The notes under the pieces: generated by a model
What the model was told of the DNA's origin: nothing
Databases searched by the model: none
What the model saw: only the letters and a program-made list of their open reading frames with translations
Program-made: the position numbers and the translations under genes
Shown: in pieces, positions 1 to 9,397 of the stretch
Numbering within the stretch: the first letter of the stretch is position 1
Layout: every line of letters begins with the position of its first letter
Source: Jiangella asiatica
Lineage (GTDB): Bacteria; Actinomycetota; Actinomycetes; Jiangellales; Jiangellaceae
Reading direction: 5' to 3'
NCBI RefSeq assembly: GCF_004349065.1
Contig: NZ_SMKZ01000016.1
Location: 1 to 64,000 of the forward strand
Length of the DNA: 64,000 bases

Positions 1-1519
1 GGTTTGTCGTAGGTGTGGCCGGTGGGGCTGGTCCATCGGGTGGTGGCGGTGGGCAGTCGGGTGATCGCATAACCGGTGTGGTGTTTGAGTAGGTGGTGGT
101 GGCGGCACAGGGGTTGGCAGTTGCAGGCGCTGGTGGGCCCGCCCGCACCGTGAGCGACGCGGTGGTCGATGTCACAGCCGATGGCGCTTCGGTGGCAGCC
201 GGGGGTGCGGCAGGTCCGGTCCCGGAGGACGACGTGGTCGATAAGTGACTGCGTCGGTCGGTATCTCATGCGGCCGTGATCGAGGACCTGGCCGGTGGCG
301 GGGTGGGTGCGGACCCATTGCCAGATCCCGGCGGCGGCGAGGTGGCCGGCGGTGTGTGCGGGGATGGGGCCGTAGCCGTCCAGGTGGCCCGGCTCGTCGG
401 TGAGCCCGATCAGGGAACGCAGCGGGAAGGTGACGTGCACGGTGACCGGGCGGCCCTGCGCCGAGGCGAGCGGGATCGGTGCCGCACCCCCGCGACCCGC
501 ACCGGCGCCGGTGCCGGTGTCGGCGGCGTGGTCGCTGCCGGCGGGGGCGATGGTCTGGGTGTGCAGGGTTGTCCAGGCCAGCGCGGCCAGGGCGTCGGCG
601 CGGCGCTGGGCTGCCGTGCGCGGCTGGTGCCCGGCCGCGATGTCGTGGCGTTTGAGGCCGTGGGCGGCGGCATCGAGCACGGTTTTGACCGCGATGGCGT
701 CCTCGGCGGGCAGGTGCGCCTCCAGGTAGGCCATGGCGTCCGGGGCCGCGGTGATGGTGACATCGCGGCGCTCCCGCGCGGCCTGGCAGCGCTGCTGGGT
801 GCTCACCGGGGCGAGCTCGTGCAGCAGTTGGGTGATCCTCCGGCGCAGCATCACCGAATCCAGGCCCGGCGCCACCGGCAGCACCGCGGCCTCGACCCGC
901 CGGCGGACCTGCCGGTCCTCCCACCCAGCTCACCGGTGATCACTTTCGCGCGCCGCTCATCGATCACCCCGGCCGCCAGTGCCAGATGGGTGGCCGGGAA
1001 GTCGGTCACGAGTTGCACCGCATGCCCGACCAGGTTCTCCGCCTGCCGGGTGGTCGTGACCGTGCGGGCGGCCACCTCCACCGCGGTGATGGTGACCGGG
1101 TTCACCGACCGATACCCACACCGACCGGGCCGCAGCTGCGGGCGGGTACTCAGCTCGGCCAGCACCCGGGCCTGCCCGGCCTGCGCCCACGAGATCAGCC
1201 GCGCCCACCCAGCAGCGGCCTCCACCACGTCGTACGTGCAGGTCACCGACAGGTCCACCGCGGCCAGACGCACCGCCAGCTCCGGCCCCGGCGCCACCGC
1301 CTCGAACGATCCGTCCGCGGCCGGGTCGTCGCGCAGGCCGGCGTCGAGCAAGGCGGTCAGCTCGGCGCCAAGGAATCCGTCGGGAACCAGCCCATGCGCG
1401 GCCGGCAGGTCGTCGGGAAGCTCCCAGGGTTCGTAACTGACCCACACACCGGTCCGCGGGTCACGACCGACCAGCAAACCAGCGGACAAACCAGCAGCCA
1501 GACCCTCTTTCTCGAACAT
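1..1519 (-). pseudogene. DUF222/HNH endonuclease (13E12 family), frameshifted and cut by the window edge
   Basis: The N-terminal part (start at 1519, MFEKEGL; an in-frame start at 1549 is also possible) is a DUF222 domain. The C-terminal part is read in another minus-strand frame that is open from about 920 to the window start. It contains a classical HNH core with CDIDHR, then a Cys-rich loop and CRHHHLLKH near bases 60-180. The two halves join perfectly if one base is added in the G-rich run at about 919-926, where ELGG should continue as EDRQVRRRVEAAVL. DUF222-HNH proteins are multicopy in actinobacteria and their role is poorly known (suspected mobile or self-propagating nucleases). The last residues lie beyond base 1. 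Either a true pseudogene or a single-base assembly error. Confidence 0.85.
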
Positions 1520-1683
1520 GTGAACCACCCTACCCCGACCCACCGACAAACGTCAGACCAGAGGCCTCACGGCGGGAACGCCCGTACGGGGCGCTTCAAG
1601 CGTCGCCAAACACCGTCATCGACCCCGAGCGTGCCGATCGACTGGCCCTCCAGCTGGCGTGGCCGTCATGGTGATGCCCGCGT

Positions 1684-1700
1684 CGTCATCGGCGATGACG
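1684..1700 (-). terminator. Small hairpin just downstream of the glycosidase gene
   Basis: CGTCATC-GGC-GATGACG forms a 7-bp perfect stem with a 3-base loop, 9 bases past the stop of the minus-strand gene ending at 1709. There is no T-tract, so a role in termination is only suggested. The rest of 1520-1708 shows no gene. Confidence 0.35.
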
Positions 1701-1708
1701 GCCGATGG

Positions 1709-2899
1709 TCAGCCGGGCGCGCGCTCCACGTAGGCCTGGTACATCGTCGTGGCGAGGAAGTTCCAGTTGAGGAACCCGGCGCCCTGGATGCCGCGGCCCG
1801 TGTCGGGGTCGTAGTACTCGTGCAGCGTCCCGGTGTGCTCCAGGTCGTCGGCCAGCATCACGAGCGTGCCGGTCAGGATGCGTCGCGCCTGGGCGACGTA
1901 GCCGTAGTCCAGCAACCCGGCGAAGGCGATGTAGTTGGCGACCACCCAGACCGGCCCCTGCCAGTTCGACGGGTTGCCGCTGGCGGCCAGGTTGTACAGC
2001 GGCTCACGGGGCGACAGGGTGCGGATGCCGGCATCGCAGAAGAGATCGCTGGCATCGACCATCGCGGCCGCCTGCTCCGGAGTGGCCACACCGGACCACA
2101 ACGCGTAGAAGCCGACCCACGACCGATAGCGCAGCGGAACGAACCAATCGGCGTTCTGCCTGGTCCCGGGCGGGGTGGTGGTCAGCGTGTCGGCGTGGCA
2201 GAAATCCGACATCACCGGGTCCCAGAGCAGGCGTCGCACCCGCGCCGCGAGCTCGGCCCGCCGCTCGGCGTAGTGGCGGGCACCGTCCAGGTCGCCGACG
2301 GCGGCGTGCAGCTCTGCGAGCGCTCCGTACTCGGCGACGAACAGGCAGTTGAGGTCGACGCCGGCGGTCGAGTCCCGCGGGCGACCGTAGACCCCGGGGT
2401 GGTTGTCCGCGCCGCTCCCCCGGTGGCTGCGCCAGCAGAAGAGGCCGGAGTCGTGCAGCTGGGTCTTCTGCCAGTGCGCGACGTGCCGCCGCAGCCCGGG
2501 CAGCGCCGGCCCGGCCCAGCCCGCCGGGTCCTCCGTCAGCAGGGCAAGCTGGGCCAGTACCGGCTTGGCCGAGTTCATCGGCGACTCGCGTGCCCGGTGA
2601 TCGGGGCCGTCGGCGTCGTGGGCCCCGATGACGTACGGGATCGAGCCGTCGTCGCGCTGGTGGTCCAGGAAGTTCAGCACGCAGTCGCGCGCCAGCGTCG
2701 TGTCGCCCAGGTGCGGTGTCAGGGCGAGCAGCGTGAAGTAGGCATCCCAGTCCCACAACTGCCCGCGGTACACCGAGGCGGGGTCCACGTACGGTCGGGC
2801 CAGCACACCCTCGGGCGGGCGCGCCGTGCGCGGGCGCTCGCCGGCCAGGTACGTCTCGACGACCCGGTATGCGGCTTCGGTTCTCGCGTCGAGCCTCAC
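1709..2899 (-). CDS. (alpha/alpha)6-barrel glycoside hydrolase, GH37/GH63-like
   Basis: A 396-residue protein with no signal peptide, so probably cytoplasmic. The motif GQLWDWDAYF near residue 45, repeated Trp/Asp-rich helices, SGNPSNWQGPVWVVANY near residue 305 and the late YDPDTGRGIQGAGFLNWN segment are typical of the trehalase/GH63-like (alpha/alpha)6 clan, whose members include mannosylglycerate hydrolases and processing glucosidases. The substrate cannot be read from the sequence. The GTG start at 2899 overlaps the stop of the upstream sulfatase (GTGA), so it is translationally coupled and last in a six-gene operon. In this context it probably hydrolyses an oligosaccharide released by the upstream enzymes (inference). 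Confidence 0.8.
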   Translation of the reverse strand: MRLDARTEAAYRVVETYLAGERPRTARPPEGVLARPYVDPASVYRGQLWDWDAYFTLLALTPHLGDTTLARDCVLNFLDHQRDDGSIPYVIGAHDADGPDHRARESPMNSAKPVLAQLALLTEDPAGWAGPALPGLRRHVAHWQKTQLHDSGLFCWRSHRGSGADNHPGVYGRPRDSTAGVDLNCLFVAEYGALAELHAAVGDLDGARHYAERRAELAARVRRLLWDPVMSDFCHADTLTTTPPGTRQNADWFVPLRYRSWVGFYALWSGVATPEQAAAMVDASDLFCDAGIRTLSPREPLYNLAASGNPSNWQGPVWVVANYIAFAGLLDYGYVAQARRILTGTLVMLADDLEHTGTLHEYYDPDTGRGIQGAGFLNWNFLATTMYQAYVERAPG

Positions 2900-4305
2900 C
2901 CCTGGCTCCGGTGCGGAGTGTCGCCGACCGCCGCCTGCTCGCGTGCCAGCACCGCCGTCAGCTCGTCCCGGACCTGCCGGTAGGACGGGTCGTTCCAGAC
3001 GTTGGCCAGTTCATCCGGGTCGTCGGCCAGGTCGTAGAGCTCCCAGCACGGCGCCGGCGAGCTGGTGCCGGTGCCCGGCAGCGCCATGCCGTCGTTGTAG
3101 AAGTAGACGAGCTTGTAGCGATCGGTGCGCACGCCGTAGTGCGCCCAGACGCCGTGGGTCGGGTCGTCGTGCTGCCAGTACCGGTAGTAGACGGCGTCCC
3201 GGGGCGGGTTTGAGTCGCGTCCGGACACCAGCGGACGAAGGCTGACCCCCTGCATGCGCGCCGGCGCGTCGACGCCGGCCCAGTCGAGGAACGTCTGCGC
3301 GAAGTCGACGTTCGCGACCAGGTCCTGGCAGACCGATCCCGGCCGAATCTCCCGCGGGTAGCGGATCAGCAGCGGCATCCGCAGGGAGTGCTCGTAGATG
3401 AACCGCTTGTCGAACCAGCCGTGGTCGCCGAGGAAGAACCCCTGGTCGGAGGTGTAGACGACGATCGTGTCGTCGGCGAGGCCGGCCTGGTCGAGGTGAT
3501 CGAGCACGCGCCCCACGCTCTCGTCGATCGCGGCGACGCAGCGCAGGTAGTCGGTGATGAACCGCTGGTACTCCCACGACCTGCGGCCCGCGTCGTCGAG
3601 CCCGGGCGGGACGTCCTCCTTGAGGTCGCGCGGCTTGAGGTGCTCTCCGACGCGCATCCGCGCGGCTTGCGCCGCACCGCACCGGGTGGCGTAGTCGTCC
3701 CGGAACGTCGCCGGCTCCACGAAGACCTCGCCCTGGTAGAGGTCGCGGTGCCGCTCGGCCGGCAGCCACGACCGGTGCGGCGCCTTGTGGTGCAGCAGCA
3801 GGCAGAACGGGCGATCGCGATCGACCGAGCCCAGCCAGTCCACGCTCAGGTCGGTCAGGATGTCGGTCACGTACCCATCGTGCTGCTCGTCGCCGCGGGG
3901 CGTGCGGAGCACGGGATCGTAGTACTGGCCCTGGCCGTAGAGCACCCGCCACTCGTCGAACCCCTGCGGGTCGTGGCCGGAGCCCTCGCCGAGATGCCAC
4001 TTCCCGAACAGCGCCGTCTGGTAGCCGGCGTCACGCATCAGCGCCGGGAACGTCGGCTGCGCCGAGTCGAACGGGCTCGCCATCGCCATCACGCCGTTGA
4101 CGTGGTTGTGGGTGCCGGTGAGGATGACCGCCCGGCTCGGCGCGCAGATCGCGTTCGTGCAGAAGCAGTTGTCGAACCGCATCCCCTCCTCGGCGACGCG
4201 ATCCAGCTGGGGCGTGTGGTTCAGGGCGCTGCCGTAGGCGCTGATCGCGTGTGCCGCGTGGTCGTCGGACATGATGAAGACGATGTTCGGCCTGTTCTCA
4301 AGCAA
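2896..4305 (-). CDS. Sulfatase (formylglycine-dependent, type I)
   Basis: A 469-residue alkaline-phosphatase-fold sulfatase. It begins RPNIVFIMSDDHA (metal-binding Asp14/Asp15) and carries the maturation signature C-A-P-S-R with Cys54 as the predicted formylglycine. YTSDQGFFLGDHG supplies further metal ligands. No signal peptide is visible. The canonical first strand RPNIVF means translation must begin just before it, so the TTG at 4305 is the likely start; it overlaps the 3' end of the next sulfatase gene by 8 bases. The enzyme would hydrolyse sulfate esters of a sugar. It needs an FGE enzyme, and no intact one is in this window. A paralogue sits directly upstream in the operon. Confidence 0.9.
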   Translation of the reverse strand: MLENRPNIVFIMSDDHAAHAISAYGSALNHTPQLDRVAEEGMRFDNCFCTNAICAPSRAVILTGTHNHVNGVMAMASPFDSAQPTFPALMRDAGYQTALFGKWHLGEGSGHDPQGFDEWRVLYGQGQYYDPVLRTPRGDEQHDGYVTDILTDLSVDWLGSVDRDRPFCLLLHHKAPHRSWLPAERHRDLYQGEVFVEPATFRDDYATRCGAAQAARMRVGEHLKPRDLKEDVPPGLDDAGRRSWEYQRFITDYLRCVAAIDESVGRVLDHLDQAGLADDTIVVYTSDQGFFLGDHGWFDKRFIYEHSLRMPLLIRYPREIRPGSVCQDLVANVDFAQTFLDWAGVDAPARMQGVSLRPLVSGRDSNPPRDAVYYRYWQHDDPTHGVWAHYGVRTDRYKLVYFYNDGMALPGTGTSSPAPCWELYDLADDPDELANVWNDPSYRQVRDELTAVLAREQAAVGDTPHRSQG

Positions 4306-5803
4306 CGGCGATCCGTTCGTACTTGCTCGCCTCGCGGCGGATCTCGGCGTTGAGGAAGCGGTGGCTGACCTCGGCCCGCAGCTCGGCGTGCGACGGGTCG
4401 TCGAACAGGTTGCGCAGCTCGCCCGGGTCGCGCTGAAGATCGAAGAGCTCGCCGGCGGGCTGGTCGCGATAGAGGGTCATCTTGTAGCGCTCGTCGACGT
4501 ACGTGCGGATGTGCACGGCCGTCGGCTGGTGGCGGTTCTCCACCAGCACGTGCTCGCGTGCTGGCTCCCGCGTGCCGCACCAGACGTCGAGCTGATCGAC
4601 CCCCTGCATGTCGCCCGGCACCGGGAGCCCTGCCGCCCGCAGGAACGTGGGCGCGAGGTCGATCAGGCTCTGTAGGGCCGTCACCTGGCTACCGGCGGGG
4701 ATCCGGCCGGGATAGCGGGCCAGCATGGGGATCCGGATGAGGTCCTCGTAGTGGAACGGGCCCTTGGCGGTCAGCCCGTGCTGGCCGAGGAAGTGGCCGT
4801 GGTCGGTGGTGAAGACGACCAGCGTCTCCCCCGCCAGTCCCTGACGCTCCAGATGGTCGAGCAGGCGGCCGATCCCGGCGTCGACCAGGCTGATCATGCC
4901 GTAGTAGACCGCCAGGTCCCGGCGCAGCCGGTCCGGCTCCACGCGATGGCCGACGAAGCCGTGGTTGGCGTGCTCGGTCTCCTGCCAGGCCGAGAAGTCC
5001 GGGTCGTCCTCCTGAGTCAGGCCGAACCATTCCGGCATCGCCTCGAGCTCGCCGTCGGCGAGGGTGCCCGGCTGGACGTCGTCCGGGCTGTACATCGACG
5101 CCCACGGCTCGGGGACGAGGTATGGCGGGTGAGGATCTTGGAAGCTCGCCCAGGTGAAGAACGGCCGGCCCGCGCCCACCGCGCTGTCCATCGCGGCGAT
5201 CGTGCGCTCGGCCACGAAGTGCGTGTAGTGGCTCTCCTCCGGCAGGTCCCAGACGTGCTCGCGCGGTGTGTAGTGGGATCCGCCGCGGAAGAACTCGCGC
5301 CAGTTCGCCAACCCGTGGCTCTCCATCCACAGCGCGTAGTGCTGGCCGGCCCACCGCTCGTCGGCGTGGTTGCGGGCGAGCTCGATGTGGTCGAAGCCGT
5401 AGTACGGACCGTGGAACCCGGCCCAGAACGCCAGGTCACGCAGCAGCTCGGCGCGTTCGAGCGACGGCTGGTCCGGCGTCGCCGCCAGCGGCTCGAAGTG
5501 GGCCTTGCCGATGAGCGACGTCGCATACCCGGCTGCCCCGAGCAGGTGGCCGACCGTGCGCGACTCGCGGTCGAGGCTGGTGCCGATCGTCCAGCAGCCG
5601 TGTGCGGACGGGTACCTGCCGGTGATCAGGGATGACCGCGACGGCGAGCACAGCGGGTTGGGGCAGTAGGCGCGGTCGAACCTGGCTCCCTCGTTCGCGA
5701 TCCGGTCGAGGTGAGGCGTCCTCAGCACCGGGGTGTGGTGCCCGAGGGCCCGGTGGTGGTGCTGGTCGGTCGTGATCAGCAGGATGTTGGGAGTATCGGT
5801 CAC
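4298..5803 (-). CDS. Sulfatase (formylglycine-dependent, type I), second copy
   Basis: A 501-residue sulfatase opening TPNILLITTDQHHHRALG, with C-S-P-S-R (Cys52 the predicted formylglycine) and VFTTDHGHFLGQHG as metal ligands. It diverges from its neighbour, which suggests a different sulfate position or sugar rather than a recent duplication. It starts at GTG 5803, whose last bases form the stop of the upstream glycosidase (GTGA overlap). The lack of an export signal implies that it desulfates imported oligosaccharides in the cytosol, or that export is atypical. Confidence 0.9.
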   Translation of the reverse strand: MTDTPNILLITTDQHHHRALGHHTPVLRTPHLDRIANEGARFDRAYCPNPLCSPSRSSLITGRYPSAHGCWTIGTSLDRESRTVGHLLGAAGYATSLIGKAHFEPLAATPDQPSLERAELLRDLAFWAGFHGPYYGFDHIELARNHADERWAGQHYALWMESHGLANWREFFRGGSHYTPREHVWDLPEESHYTHFVAERTIAAMDSAVGAGRPFFTWASFQDPHPPYLVPEPWASMYSPDDVQPGTLADGELEAMPEWFGLTQEDDPDFSAWQETEHANHGFVGHRVEPDRLRRDLAVYYGMISLVDAGIGRLLDHLERQGLAGETLVVFTTDHGHFLGQHGLTAKGPFHYEDLIRIPMLARYPGRIPAGSQVTALQSLIDLAPTFLRAAGLPVPGDMQGVDQLDVWCGTREPAREHVLVENRHQPTAVHIRTYVDERYKMTLYRDQPAGELFDLQRDPGELRNLFDDPSHAELRAEVSHRFLNAEIRREASKYERIAVA

Positions 5804-7407
5804 GTGGTGCTCCGTGGACGCAGGACCGCCTTGACGTCACCGCGTACGTACAGTGGGTCGCCGGTCAGGGTCAACGACACCGAGCCTCGGTACGGAGTGA
5901 TGGTGCGGGTCACGCCCATCGTGTCGGTCACCTGGATCGGCTTGTTGGTCATCAGCCTGACCGGCGTGTCGGCGTCCGGCGCCCACATGGTCCGCACGGT
6001 CGTCGTGCCGTCGCCGAAGCGGTGACTGCGCACACCGTCCGGAGCCCGCTCCGGACCTTCGTAGGACAGCCCGGACAGCTGCGCGGTCATGACGCCGTAG
6101 GCGACGTAGGACGGCTTCGGCGTGTAGTCGCCCCGCGGGTCGCCAGGGCGCCGGAGCAGGCCGAACGGGCCGCTGTTGTGGTCCATGAAGTTGTACCAGT
6201 AGAACCGCTCCACTCCCGCGGAGAACGCCAGGACGTACGACCGTGGCAGGTACTGCGCCTGCGCCCGTTCGGTCGTGTGCTCGGACTTGTCGTTCGTCGG
6301 CCAGCCGAGCTCGCTGAACCAGATCGGCGCGTCGGCCGCGCCGTTCTCATCCATCAGGCGGCGGACGTCGGCGATGTCGTCGGGCAGCGTCTCCGGCGTG
6401 CAGCAGGCCCGGTAGGGATGCAGAGAGACGACGTCGAGCGCGTCGGCGCCGCCGGCGCGAAGGTATTCCTCCAGCCACGGCAGGCCGTCGGCGAAGTCCT
6501 GCGTCTTCGCCAGCAGCTCGGGCGCGACGACATTGACGTCAGGCCGCACCTCCTGGACGGCTTCGTACACCGCTTGGGCGAGGTCGGCGTGATAGTCCGG
6601 ACGGGCGTCGGCCGGGCCGTCGCCGCGGTCGCCGAACTTCAGGCTGTTGGGTTCGTTGTAGACGCCGACCTGGCCGATCTGGTCGCCGTAGTGGGCCAAG
6701 ACCTCCTGGACGAACCTGGCGAAGGCCTGCCGTCCCTCTTCGGTGTAGGGGGTGGCACCGCCGTCGTGGTTCGGGTTGTACAGGCCGAAGTTGATCAGCG
6801 GCTCGACGGAGTGCTCGGCGAGCGCCTCCATGTACTCCTCGAACCGGCCGTCCTCGACGCCGAAGTCGTAGCCTCCCGGTGACGTCTCGATGAGCTGCCA
6901 CTGCTGTGCGTCCCGGACCGTCTGCACCCCGATGTTCGTCAGCAGCGGGACGATGATCCCGGGATCCCAGCCATGGGCGAAGTGGGTCTGCACCCCGAAC
7001 CGAACGGGGTCGGTCGCGGATCGGCTGGCGGGCGCCAACACCGCGAACGACGTCTCGACGGCCTCGGCGGCCTCGGTGTCCGCCGCCTCCACCCGCAGCT
7101 CGAAGTAGCCGGGGACGTCGACCTCCACCCGCAGGTGCGCGTGACCGTCGACCGTGGGCGTGGTGCCGGTCGCGACCTCCTGTCCCCAGTAGTCGTGTGC
7201 GGTCCAGGACACCTGCGGCGCTGCTGTCGACACGTCGAAGCTCGGCACGGCGTCCGAGGCGAAGACGTTGCCGGGCGTCGTGTGCCCGATGGTCACCGTG
7301 ACCGGTTCCGCGGCCGCTCCGGGCGCCGCCATCGCGGTGGTGGCCAGCGCTAGCACGAGGGCAAACTGGCTCCGGGCGCGCGTCGAGGACCTCGTCGTCC
7401 GCTGCAT
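5800..7407 (-). CDS. Secreted clan GH-A glycoside hydrolase (GH5/GH39-like TIM barrel)
   Basis: A 535-residue protein with an N-terminal Sec signal (charged start, then a hydrophobic stretch ending AAPGAAAEP). A beta-sandwich spans about residues 36-125 and a TIM barrel about 135-450. Catalytic candidates fit clan GH-A: Glu252 in VGVYNEPNS (acid/base) and Glu366 in IWFSELGWPT (nucleophile). A short beta domain ends the protein. The longer frame upstream is a shadow of the next gene; the ATG at 7407 overlaps that gene's TGA (TGATG), so translation is coupled. The family within the clan is not resolved. It would cleave the glycan backbone or side chains outside the cell. Confidence 0.85.
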   Translation of the reverse strand: MQRTTRSSTRARSQFALVLALATTAMAAPGAAAEPVTVTIGHTTPGNVFASDAVPSFDVSTAAPQVSWTAHDYWGQEVATGTTPTVDGHAHLRVEVDVPGYFELRVEAADTEAAEAVETSFAVLAPASRSATDPVRFGVQTHFAHGWDPGIIVPLLTNIGVQTVRDAQQWQLIETSPGGYDFGVEDGRFEEYMEALAEHSVEPLINFGLYNPNHDGGATPYTEEGRQAFARFVQEVLAHYGDQIGQVGVYNEPNSLKFGDRGDGPADARPDYHADLAQAVYEAVQEVRPDVNVVAPELLAKTQDFADGLPWLEEYLRAGGADALDVVSLHPYRACCTPETLPDDIADVRRLMDENGAADAPIWFSELGWPTNDKSEHTTERAQAQYLPRSYVLAFSAGVERFYWYNFMDHNSGPFGLLRRPGDPRGDYTPKPSYVAYGVMTAQLSGLSYEGPERAPDGVRSHRFGDGTTTVRTMWAPDADTPVRLMTNKPIQVTDTMGVTRTITPYRGSVSLTLTGDPLYVRGDVKAVLRPRSTT

Positions 7408-8420
7408 CAGTTGTACGTCCGGACCCAGTCGTGCTCGGCCACCTTCGGGAAGTCCAGGCCGGGACCGCCCGGCGGGTTGCCCTGGGTGCTGAGGATGAGG
7501 TGACGCGCCTGCGTGATCAGCGGCGAGTCGGCGGGCAGCTCCTTCGTCCACGTCGGCCGCCCGTCGAAGTAGAAGGTCAGCAGGCCCACTGGGCTGCCGT
7601 CGACCTGGACGATCTCGCGCCGGACGGCGTAGGTGTGCATGGCGTCGGTGAGCATGCCATCGCCCAGCGGCTCGGTCTCGCAGTCGTCGATCGTGCCTGC
7701 CGGGTCCTCGGTCTGGTCCGCTCGCCCGGTCCGGCAGTTGTCGACCGCGGTGTGCTCGGCCGGCGTCGGCGATTCCGGTGGCGGCGGGGACTCCCACAGG
7801 TGCAGGGCCATGTGCATCTCGTCGGCCCAGAAGAACTCCTGGATGTCGATCTCCGGGTTCGGGTTCGTCTCGTGGCTGGGCGGGCGGCTAGTCATCCATA
7901 CCGCGCTGAACACGTTCTGGTCCCACGCGTTGTGGCTCGCGACGTTGGCGGCGAAGCCCTGCGTGCGGACCTCGACGCAGCTGGCCCGGCGCTCGGTCGC
8001 GCCCGGGACGTCGAACGTCGACTCGACTCCGCCGGCCGGGTAGTCGAGGCTGCCGTCGCCGTCGACGTCCTCGGGCTCGTCGACGATGCTCAGGCTCAGG
8101 GTGCCGTCGTCCATGCTCACCATGTCGGTTCGGTAGTACAGCTCACCCGATCGCCTGCCCGGGGTGCCGGTGGTCAGCGACGTGTCGTAGTAGTCGTACA
8201 GGCGCCACTTCGAGCCGAGGCGGCGGTCGAACTCGTCGCTGGCCTTGGGCACCAGCCGCAGCCCGCTGTTGCACAGCGTGGGTACGTCGTGCCACCCCGG
8301 CGACGCGCTCACCTCGTTGTCGTCGGGCTCCGAGACACCGAGGGCGGCGTTCGCCGTCACCGCCGCGCTCGCCACGACCACCGAGAGGGCGCCTCTGCGG
8401 AGTCCTTCACGTCCGACCAT
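7407..8420 (-). CDS. Secreted GH16-like concanavalin-fold protein
   Basis: A 337-residue protein with a signal peptide (RRGALSVVVASAAVTANAALG) and a jelly-roll domain. NPNPEIDIQE carries the GH16 catalytic pattern ExDxxE (Glu190, Asp192, Glu195). GH16 enzymes include laminarinases, agarases, carrageenases and porphyranases; the subfamily cannot be assigned by eye. It is about 45% like the next gene along the whole length, so the two are tandem paralogues. A GGAGG ribosome-binding site precedes the ATG at 8420, 12 bases after the previous stop. Linked sulfatases make a sulfated galactan or similar polymer plausible. Confidence 0.85.
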   Translation of the reverse strand: MVGREGLRRGALSVVVASAAVTANAALGVSEPDDNEVSASPGWHDVPTLCNSGLRLVPKASDEFDRRLGSKWRLYDYYDTSLTTGTPGRRSGELYYRTDMVSMDDGTLSLSIVDEPEDVDGDGSLDYPAGGVESTFDVPGATERRASCVEVRTQGFAANVASHNAWDQNVFSAVWMTSRPPSHETNPNPEIDIQEFFWADEMHMALHLWESPPPPESPTPAEHTAVDNCRTGRADQTEDPAGTIDDCETEPLGDGMLTDAMHTYAVRREIVQVDGSPVGLLTFYFDGRPTWTKELPADSPLITQARHLILSTQGNPPGGPGLDFPKVAEHDWVRTYN

Positions 8421-8432
8421 GATTGACCTCCA

Positions 8433-9365
8433 TCAGGCGTAGGTACGGACCCAGGCGTGCAACGCCACCTTCGGGAACGGCGGACCGGGGTCGCCGGGTG
8501 GGTTGCCCTGGGTGCTGAGAATGACGTGCCGGTCGTCGGTGACGAACGGGCTGTCAGCCGGGAACTGCCTGGTCCACGTGGCGATCCCGTCCACGTACAC
8601 GGTCAGCAGGCCGGCCGCCTCACCGTCGATGACCGCGATCTCGCGCCGCAGCCCGTACGTATGCTGGGACGCGGTCAGGTCACCCAGCCCCAGCGAGGCG
8701 GAGTGACAGTCGTCGATGCCCTCGCCGACGGGTGAGGTGTCGGGCTTGCCGGTGTGACAGCGGTCCGGGTCCGTGCGCGTGGGGGTCTCGTCGTCCGCTG
8801 AGTCGAGCTCCCAGGTGTGCAAGGCGCTGTAGACCTGGTCCGTCTGGATGAACTCCTGGATGTCGATCTCCGGGTTCGGGTTCAGCTCGTACCGGGAGGG
8901 CCGGTCGTGGAGCCAGACCGCGCTGAAGACGTTCTGGTCCCACGTACCCGGCCGCGCCACGTTCGCGGCGAAGCCCTTGGTGCGGACCTCCACGCAGCTG
9001 GCCTGTCCCGGGCTCGCGCCGATCACGTCGAAGGTGGACTCGACCGCGCCGGCCGGATAGCCGTTGACACCGTCGTCGGGGTCGTCCGCCCGGACGTAGA
9101 GCCGGAGGACCCCGCCCGAGACCTCCACCATCTCCGGCAGGTATGCGAGCTCGGCCGAACGATCGCCGTTCGCGACGTCGTAGACCCGCCAACGCCCGTC
9201 GAGCGGCTCGTCGAACTCGTCGCTGGCCGAGTCCACCTTGCTCAGACCGCTGGCACAGCTCGGCGCCGGAGTCCACGACTCGGCCTCGTTCTCGTAGTCA
9301 GGCTGCCCCGGACCCGCCACCAGGGCGCCGATGAGGCCCGTAAGGACCAGTGCGACCGTACGCAT
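8433..9365 (-). CDS. Secreted GH16-like protein, tandem paralogue and first gene of the operon
   Basis: A 310-residue product starting at ATG 9365 (MRTVALVLTG), which follows a GAGGAG site; the open frame to 9446 lacks such a site. It has a signal peptide, then a jelly-roll domain with the same framework as its neighbour: SASDEFDEPLDGRWRVYD, VESTFDVIGA, SCVEVRTKGFAANV, and NPNPEIDIQE with the ExDxxE catalytic triad at Glu166/Asp168/Glu171. It is the promoter-proximal gene of the 9365-to-1709 operon. The paralogue pair may cut different linkages or positions of the same polymer. Confidence 0.85.
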   Translation of the reverse strand: MRTVALVLTGLIGALVAGPGQPDYENEAESWTPAPSCASGLSKVDSASDEFDEPLDGRWRVYDVANGDRSAELAYLPEMVEVSGGVLRLYVRADDPDDGVNGYPAGAVESTFDVIGASPGQASCVEVRTKGFAANVARPGTWDQNVFSAVWLHDRPSRYELNPNPEIDIQEFIQTDQVYSALHTWELDSADDETPTRTDPDRCHTGKPDTSPVGEGIDDCHSASLGLGDLTASQHTYGLRREIAVIDGEAAGLLTVYVDGIATWTRQFPADSPFVTDDRHVILSTQGNPPGDPGPPFPKVALHAWVRTYA

Positions 9366-9397
9366 CGGCCTCGACTCCTCACGATCGGGACTCTTGA

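Noticed and set aside
276-1436. A 386-residue plus-strand frame opposite the DUF222-HNH gene
   Set aside because: Low-complexity composition; the minus strand carries the recognisable DUF222 and HNH motifs.
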